Below the pieces are notes generated by a model. The model worked only from the letters and a program-made list of their open reading frames with translations, searched no databases and was not told where the DNA came from. A program made the position numbers and the translations under genes. Shown here in pieces: positions 57,352 through 64,000 of a stretch of 64,000 bases of DNA; position 1 is the first letter of the stretch; the number at the start of each line of letters is the position of its first letter. Origin of the DNA: Diphasiastrum complanatum (lineage: Eukaryota; Streptophyta; Lycopodiopsida; Lycopodiales; Lycopodiaceae); the NCBI GenBank assembly GCA_029204225.1, contig CM055109.1, forward strand, positions 373,500 through 437,499, in the 5' to 3' direction.

Positions 57352-59109
57352 CTTAGAAGCCCGTTCCGACCAAAATGGGTCAGAACGTTCCGTTCTGACC
57401 GTTCCGTACGTTCCGGAATGTACTGGGTCGGAACGGTTTAGTGTAAGTTAAAAAAAAATAAAAAACGGCCCTGCTGGCCTGCGCATTCTGCATTTCACAG
57501 ATAGCGAGCAAGGTAGCGAGCAGGGAAAGTGCGCCTACATTCATTTTGGGGATGAGCTGAGTGGTGAATGTGCTGTCCTTTTTCTGTCATCATTGTTTGG
57601 GTATGGCAGTGTGATCAGCTGCAGGATTCAGTAGTGATCATAGTTTCGTTTTTCAGATCCCATTTCGTAAGTTTTTTCCGCATCTTTTTTTCTTAAGTTT
57701 TTTAGTTTGATGGGCATAGAATGGGCTGTAGGCATAGAATGGGCATAGATGGGCATAGAATGGGCTGTAGGCATCAGATTTGGATACTTGTTTGTGCGTT
57801 TAGTTTCTTTCAGTATGTATACAAGTGTGTGAACCCGTTCGTTGTTTCTTTTCTCAAGTTCTTGTAGATTTTTGGGAATCCCACTAGGTAGGCTAGAGTG
57901 GGTTTTTTTGACATTTTTTTAGGGTTTCAGAAAATCTGCAGGGTTCGGTGTTTGTTGTTTGGGGTTTGGTGTAAGTTGTTTTGTGTTTTGTTTTTCGAGT
58001 TTAGTGGTCAAGTTGCTTGTAGTCGTCGAGATTTAGAAATTGCGGTTTTTCTTTGTGAATTTTTTTAGTTTCTGGTTTAGGGTTCATCATGTATAGGCTG
58101 TCATATTGGGATGAGGTGCAACTTTTACAGGATGAGGATAGTAGGTATGGGGGGACTGGTGCTAAGCGCTGGAAATGTCCGTTCTGCCAGTCTGATTACT
58201 CTAGCACACTCACCAGAGTGAGGGCTCACCTTGTCGGTTCATCACAGGGGACCACAGTTGGCATACGAGGTTGCCCCATGGTTCCAGAGGCGGAGCTTCA
58301 TCGTATGATTGAGACTTACTCACGGTCAGGCACTGCGCAGTTCCTATAGCTCCCACACTTGTTGTTGCACCAGTTTAGTCGGGGCCCCTCCTCTAGCCAT
58401 GAGCCAGCAGTCGCTCCCGCGAGCATTCTTGAGAGGATGAGGCAGGCAGGTGCTGCTGCATTTGCTTCCACTAGCCGACCATCCACATCTACGACACCTC
58501 CTATCACATCCACCACACCTCCCACCACATCGGAGCATCCTGAGAGACCTTCCACTTCTGCTACATCTGATGGACCTTCCACATCTTCTGCAACTGACAG
58601 GCCTAGCACATCAGGGCCACCTCCAGCCCGTTCCCTCATCTACTGGTAGTGTCTCACTTTCGTCAGACACAGAGCCTGTTGCCGATGACCAAGCAGCACC
58701 CCGAGCACCTCGTCCACCTCGAGGCAGATCCACCTCACGCTCCACCCTACCTCAGAGCACCATTCGTCAGTCCTTTCGACGGGGCCTGAACCTACCATTT
58801 GCTATAGCAGACACCCACTTATTCAGAGATGTCGTTACTGTTGTGACTACATGCACCCCCGCCTATAGGCCCCCGCCCTTCGCACCACACACCTTAGGGC
58901 AGCATATGACCGTGTTGATACACGGTTGCAGTAGCTTAGGTCAGGCTGGGAGGTTTTTGGTTGCTCCATCATGGCAGATGGATGGACTGACATGCGGAGT
59001 AGGTCAGTCATCAACATCTTAATTCCAGTTGCATGGGCACCATGTTCTGGAAGGCAGTTGACTCCTCTCATGGGGGTGCCATCCAGGACGCTAGTTACGA
59101 ATAGAGCCA
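57352..59109 (+). pseudogene. Second hAT element with BED-type transposase, decayed, upstream of GPAT9
   Basis: The left end CTTAGAAGCCCGTTCCGACC with GTTCCG repeats (57352-57440) belongs to the family of the 55871-56650 element. From ATG 58089: BED finger WKCPFCQSDYSSTLTRVRAH, then a shift and stop near 58348, a Ser/Thr/Pro-rich linker, FRRGLNLPFAIADTHLFRDV, and the DUF659 start [16 protein letters not shown]-like text with shifts near 58950. It is cut off by the gypsy H LTR at 59115. The right end is not visible. It sits 440 bp and more upstream of the GPAT9 ATG in divergent orientation; 56913-57351 otherwise holds no recognisable element. Confidence 0.8.
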
Positions 59110-59114
59110 CAGCT

Positions 59115-59502
59115 GATCTATCATTAAGCTATGAAAGCATCACATAAGCAAGACTTAACCCTAGAAAGCAGGAAAGAGAGAGATTAAGGAGGCTAAAGAG
59201 AGAGATCAATATCATCAGCTGAATGGCAAATGACACAATTTCCCTACTTATAGCCAAGAGGAAGCCCTAAAAGGAAGCTTCCAGTGGCTAGGGTCCAACT
59301 GGGAGGGATAATAGTGCGCCCTCCAAGAAGGCCCCCACTCTCCAGTAATATGTCCAAATGGCCTAACAATGAATAATAAGGCTAAAGGCCAACCATATAG
59401 TCTGAATGTCACTAATGAATAAAAAAGGGCCCAAGGCCTGCTTATGCATAAAGTAAAGTAACTGTAAATGTAAATGGATGCGGATGTAATGAGCCGAGTC
59501 CA
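59115..59502 (-). repeat. 3' LTR of gypsy H (right edge approximate)
   Basis: On the plus strand it begins TGATCTATC after ACAGC; the inner edge lies near the minus-strand purine tract GGGGAGAG (59506-59513). The matching 5' LTR is outside the window. Confidence 0.6.
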
Positions 59503-59556
59503 TAACTCTCCCCGACACAAAAAAAAAAAGACCCAACTGCCGAAAAGATAACCGGA

Positions 59557-62253
59557 TCAAGTAGCAGCAAGCCCTGGTGCATCAACAGCTAGAGGAACAT
59601 CTGATGTAGAGGAATCAACAAGTGCAGCAAGAGCACGAGCCTGATCCGCAAGTAATGGTGTATGATAAAACACATCAATAGGCTCCCATGTAGCCTCCTC
59701 AATAGGACGACCATCCCACTGGACCAAAAACTGAATCTGTCGGCGGCGTCGTCTATGGTATAGACGGACCTGTAATATAGCAGCAGGTAAAAATGGAAAT
59801 AACTCTGGAGCAGTAGGAAACTCAGCATCACAAGGAGCGTCATCCTCAATAGCAGCACGTAATAAACTGACATGGAATACATCACAGGCGCGTGTGGAAG
59901 CAGGAAGCTGTAAGCGATATGTAACTGGACGTAACAGGTGTATCCTCAGGAGGAAGAGGAATGCCAGGTAAAAGAGGTGCATAGCCATGAGATAATAAAA
60001 ATGGAGAGACACCTGTGCTGGTACTAACAGAGCTATTATAGCTATACTCTGCTAAACATAAATGCTGATCCCAATCCTTCCCTGAAGGAGTAACAAAATG
60101 GCGTAAATAATCCTCAAGGATCCTGTTAAGGACCTCAGACTGCCCATCAGAAGTAGAATGATAAGCAGAATCCATAAAAAGTTGAACATCCAAAATACGC
60201 ATAAGCTCTGTCCAGAATATAGATGTAAACTTACTATCCCGATCAGAAAGGATAGTACGAGGAAATCCATGCAGGCGGAAAATCTCTGATAGGAACAAAC
60301 GTGCACACTGCTCTGCTGTGATAGTACTGCGAACTGGGATAAAATGTGCCTGTTTCGAGAACCTATCAACTACCACCATACATGAATCGTGACCACGCTG
60401 GGTATGGGGAAGGCCAAGGATAAAGTCCATAGATATATCAGTCCACTGGCGATGAGGAATAGGCCAACTCTGGAGCAAACCAGCAGATTTAGAACGGGAG
60501 TACTTATTACGAAGACAGAAAGGGCAGGTACGAATAAGTACAGCAAGCTCAGATCGAAGAGAGGGCCAATAGAATGGTCTTTGAGACGAGCATAAGACTT
60601 CTGAAAACCAAAGTGACCCCCAACAGGAGAGGAATGAGCATCCGACAACAACTGGGAACGGATACCCAAAGAACTAGGGATACAAAGAGAATCATAATGA
60701 TAAAGACGATTGTCAATAATGGAGTAAACCTGATGAGGACTGGACGAAACAGGTGGGGCAGAACTATAAACATCACGAAAATCAGAACATGTAAGGTATG
60801 CTGCAGGTAGAGCATCAAACCATGGAGGAATAGTAGAAATGAGTGTATTTAACAAAGCTGGAAGACGAGATAATGCATCAGCAGCAGTGTTAGCACGACC
60901 AGGACGATACAATATGGAGAAATCAAAAGACTGTAAAAACTGCAACCAACGAAATTGACGATCACTAAGGTCACGTTGAGAAAACAGATAACGTAAAGAC
61001 TGGTGATCAGTAATAATGTCAAATGGGACTCGATACAGATAATGACGCCACTTCTTAAGAGCATAGATAATAGCAAGAAGCTCTTTCTCATGCACAGAAT
61101 AACGTTGCTCATAAGAGCGAAGACGACACGACTCATAAGCAATAATACATTGTGACTAGCGAAGTAAAGCACCCAAACCAACATTACTAGCATCAGTCTT
61201 AACAAGAAACTTCTGATCAAACTGTGGTAAGCACATAACGGCAGCATCAACAACAGCACGACGAAGAGTATCAAACGTTGTCTGACAATCAGGAGTCCAC
61301 AGAAAAGTACTAGACTTCTTCAAAAGTGCATGAAGAGGAGCTGCGATAGTGGCAAAATGAGGAACTGGACGACGAAGGTGAGTGGCTAACCCAAGAAACA
61401 TACGAATATGATGAATATCAGTAGGTATAGGCCAATCCTGGATGGCCTGAACCTTATGAGGGTCCAGACGAATGTGACCATTACAAATAAGAAAACCAAG
61501 AAACTCGATCTCAGAAACAGCAAAAGAACATTTAGACAACTTAGCAAATAACTGGTGGTGTACAAGTAACTGAAAGACCGAGGAAAGATGGGCAACATGC
61601 TCAGCAAGAGACTGACTAAAAATAAGAATATCATCAAAATAACCCAAGACACAATGACCAAGAAGCAGACGTAACACGTTATTCATCACATTCTGGAACG
61701 TAGGAGGGCCATTAGTTACACCAAAAGGAAGCACACGAAATTCATATAAACCAAGATGAGTACGGAAAGCAGTCTTATGTTCGTCAGAAGGGTGCATCCT
61801 GATTTGGTAATATCCAGAACGAAGGTCTATCTTGGAAAAGATTTTAGAGGTACCGAGCTGGTCAAAGAGGTCATCCATGTGTGGAATAGGGTACTGATTA
61901 CGAATAGTCAACTTATTTAAAGCACGGTAATCAATACAAAGGCGTTTGGTACCATCTTTCTTATTAATAAGGAGAACAGGAGCACCAAAAGGGCTGTGAC
62001 TAGGAACAATGAGACCCTGATCTAACAAGGCACTAATATGGAGCTCAAGCTCATCACGCTCAGATCGAGACATACGATAAGGGGGACGGGAGGGAGGAGC
62101 AGAACCAGGACGCAAATCAATATGATGGTTCACGTCACGTAATGGTGGTAGCGTCGTAGGTTCTGAAAAGACAAAAGCATACTAATGTAATAAGTCAGAA
62201 ATCACCTGAGGAACAGCTGCTGGTGTAGAAACTGGAGGAACTGGTACTGCCCG
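59557..62253 (-). pseudogene. Gypsy H pol, decayed
   Basis: Minus strand: RT with [44 protein letters not shown] and catalytic GYFDDILIF; RNase H SYEQRYSVHEKELLAIIYAL; integrase [51 protein letters not shown]; chromodomain-like QFLVQWDGRPIEEATWEP near 59700. In-frame TAG codons occur near 62253, 62185 and 61153, all in the gag/RT frame. Frameshifts near 60570 and 59950 split integrase and chromodomain. Gag and RT are otherwise well preserved. Confidence 0.9.
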
Positions 62254-63954
62254 CTAAACACATAATAAGGCAGCACAATGAGCCTTCGGCAGGCTGCAAA
62301 TAAACTGCTTCCCAGTAATCAACTGGAAGTCTCCCTGAGAATCAATGCCCACAAGTGAGTGTGTAACTGCATCATGTACAAATGTCAATGTCTGCTGTGT
62401 CAAGTCCAGTGTAACGGCTCCAAGAGATGCAAACCAATCAACACCAAGGATAAGATCATAATGCTCCATAGGGATAATGTAAAGATCTGCCTGTCCAGAG
62501 AAATCTCCAATGCGGTATGGTAAACGCTGAAACATCTGAGAACTAGGAAAAGAATGAGAACTGGCAGCCTCAACTGTGAGAGGCTGGGAAGCAGGAACAG
62601 GTGAAGCGTGGATCCGACTAGTGATATAACTGCTAATAAAAGAATGAGTGCTACCAGTATCAACTAAAGCAATATACTCTCGACCTGTAATACGCACACG
62701 TAACCGAATGGAGCGAGGACCAGGACGCCCTGTCCAAGTAGCATAGGCAAGCTGAGCATGGCAAGTAGCAGGAAGTAAATCAGGGGAAGGCTCAGAGGAT
62801 AAGTCAGGCTCATCAGAAATATGAATGTAGATATCGGAATCATCTGGAGTAGTGCCCTCATGGTAAAAAACAGCAGTAGTAGTAGGGAGAGGCTGGCGGC
62901 AATCACGGGGAAGATGGTCAGGACTCTTACAACGAAAGCAAAGACGCTTCTGCTGAAGATCAACGAACTCTGCAGACGTGTAACGTCGGACAAAAGCAGG
63001 TCGAGGAGTCGGAGGATGAGGAGGCGAAGGGGCAATGGAGAGAGCTGGAACAGAAGGGGCCGGTGTAGGGGTGAACGTAGCGGGAAAAGATGAAGCAGAA
63101 GGACGGGGTCGGGAGAAGCGGAAAGGAAGGGTGTCAGAGTACTTATGCTGTAAAGTACTGGCAAGAGACATCGCCTCAACAAGTGTGGTAGGACGGAAGG
63201 AAGAAACATCATAACGTAAAGCACCACGAAGCCCAGCAATGTAACGAGAAATAAGCTCAGTGGGCTGTAGATTTGTGAAAAGATAAGAAAGCTCCATAAA
63301 CTGATCTGTATAAGAAGCAAGATCGCTGGTCTTAGTGAGACTACGGAATGTATCACGTTGGCAGTCAAGCCACTGAGGATCAATCATAGCATGGCGGAGG
63401 TCACGGCGAAAAGTATGCCATACATGGAGCCCTTCCCGATCAGGATCAACTCTATAAACTCGCCACCACGTGGCGGCACGTCCATCTAAATGTAAAGCAA
63501 CCAACTGGATCTTCTGAGGATCAGTCTTGGGGTAAATCTGAAAATATGTGTCAAGCTTAGCAAACCAATTCTCTAATAAGTTCCCGTCGGAGGAACCGGA
63601 ATAGGTAGCAAGCTGTACCCTATCACGAAAGTCTCGAGCAAAGTGTGGCTCAGGAAGGGGGGGACGAGGAAAGAAACCAGGAGGTGGGTTAGATGGAATG
63701 AACGGTCCACCACCAGGCTGACTAGCAGAAGAAGATGGAAATCCAAATGGAGGGGGAGTCCCAAATGTAGGAAAAACAGGAGCTTTACCAGGACCATGAG
63801 GCTGTAAAGAATCAATCTGTGACTGCATAGTAGCAAAGCCGGTCATAACTGAATCGAAGCGAAGAACGAGGCCAGAAAGGGTCTCATCCATGCGACGAAA
63901 CTGATCGGATAAGGTTTCCTGAGTAGTCTCACTCGGGGTAGGTGAATGTGCCAT
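62254..63954 (-). CDS. Gypsy H gag-protease (566 codons, ends at a premature TAG)
   Basis: It begins MAHSPTPSETTQETLSDQF; gag capsid region at about 110-270 (ENWFAKLDTYFQIYPKTDPQ, DGRAATWWRVYR), Pro-rich linker, zinc knuckle CFRCKSPDHLPRDC near 345, protease ALVDTGSTHSFIS near 430 and LILGVDWFASLG near 510. The frame stays open until the TAG that separates it from RT in the same frame. The leader and 5' LTR lie beyond the window. Confidence 0.9.
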   Translation of the reverse strand: MAHSPTPSETTQETLSDQFRRMDETLSGLVLRFDSVMTGFATMQSQIDSLQPHGPGKAPVFPTFGTPPPFGFPSSSASQPGGGPFIPSNPPPGFFPRPPLPEPHFARDFRDRVQLATYSGSSDGNLLENWFAKLDTYFQIYPKTDPQKIQLVALHLDGRAATWWRVYRVDPDREGLHVWHTFRRDLRHAMIDPQWLDCQRDTFRSLTKTSDLASYTDQFMELSYLFTNLQPTELISRYIAGLRGALRYDVSSFRPTTLVEAMSLASTLQHKYSDTLPFRFSRPRPSASSFPATFTPTPAPSVPALSIAPSPPHPPTPRPAFVRRYTSAEFVDLQQKRLCFRCKSPDHLPRDCRQPLPTTTAVFYHEGTTPDDSDIYIHISDEPDLSSEPSPDLLPATCHAQLAYATWTGRPGPRSIRLRVRITGREYIALVDTGSTHSFISSYITSRIHASPVPASQPLTVEAASSHSFPSSQMFQRLPYRIGDFSGQADLYIIPMEHYDLILGVDWFASLGAVTLDLTQQTLTFVHDAVTHSLVGIDSQGDFQLITGKQFICSLPKAHCAALLCV

Positions 63955-64000
63955 AATGATAGTGGAAGGAATAGACGAAAACTTGAGAGAGCGGACTCTT

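Overview
The window is plant nuclear DNA. The evidence is LTR retrotransposons primed by initiator-Met tRNA (TGGTATCAGAGC-type binding sites), UBN2-type copia gag, BED-finger hAT transposases, teloboxes, and one recognisable plant gene with GT-AG introns. The very long, transposon-filled introns suggest a large-genome vascular plant (gymnosperm, fern or early-diverging angiosperm). The sequence does not fix the species.

The only host gene I can support is GPAT9, the ER glycerol-3-phosphate acyltransferase. It lies on the minus strand and spans almost the whole window (start codon at 56912, stop at 5700, about 51.2 kb). I assembled 11 coding exons by reading. All junctions are GT-AG, all phases match, and the sum is 1113 nt (370 codons plus stop), with acyltransferase motifs I-IV in order. 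About 98% of the gene is intron. Introns 4, 5, 7 and 10 are 118-262 bp; introns 2, 3, 6 and 8 are about 6.3, 15.3, 13.5 and 11.0 kb and carry the mobile DNA.

Layout from left to right. 1-5.6 kb (3' flank): head-to-head gypsy LTR remnants, a gypsy/copia mosaic and a trihelix-like fragment. Intron 9: a 784-bp non-autonomous hAT element with 8-bp target duplication. Intron 8: a gypsy-type LTR end, then copia B carrying copia A (10639-16766). Intron 6: several small hAT elements and a probable 7.7-kb hAT element (25298-33045) with a decayed transposase and a large inverted repeat of captured sequence. Intron 3: copia D, carrying copia C, carrying an intact young Ty3/gypsy chromovirus G (40003-46218), plus a SINE. 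Intron 2: copia E (49934-54041), itself carrying a gypsy fragment. Intron 1: a 780-bp hAT element with perfect target duplication. Upstream of the start codon: a second hAT gene remnant (57352-59109), then a decayed gypsy element H running off the right edge.

The main story is one essential lipid gene whose reading frame has survived layers of nested transposition, and the insertion order can be partly reconstructed (D, then C, then a deletion across both; G entered C).
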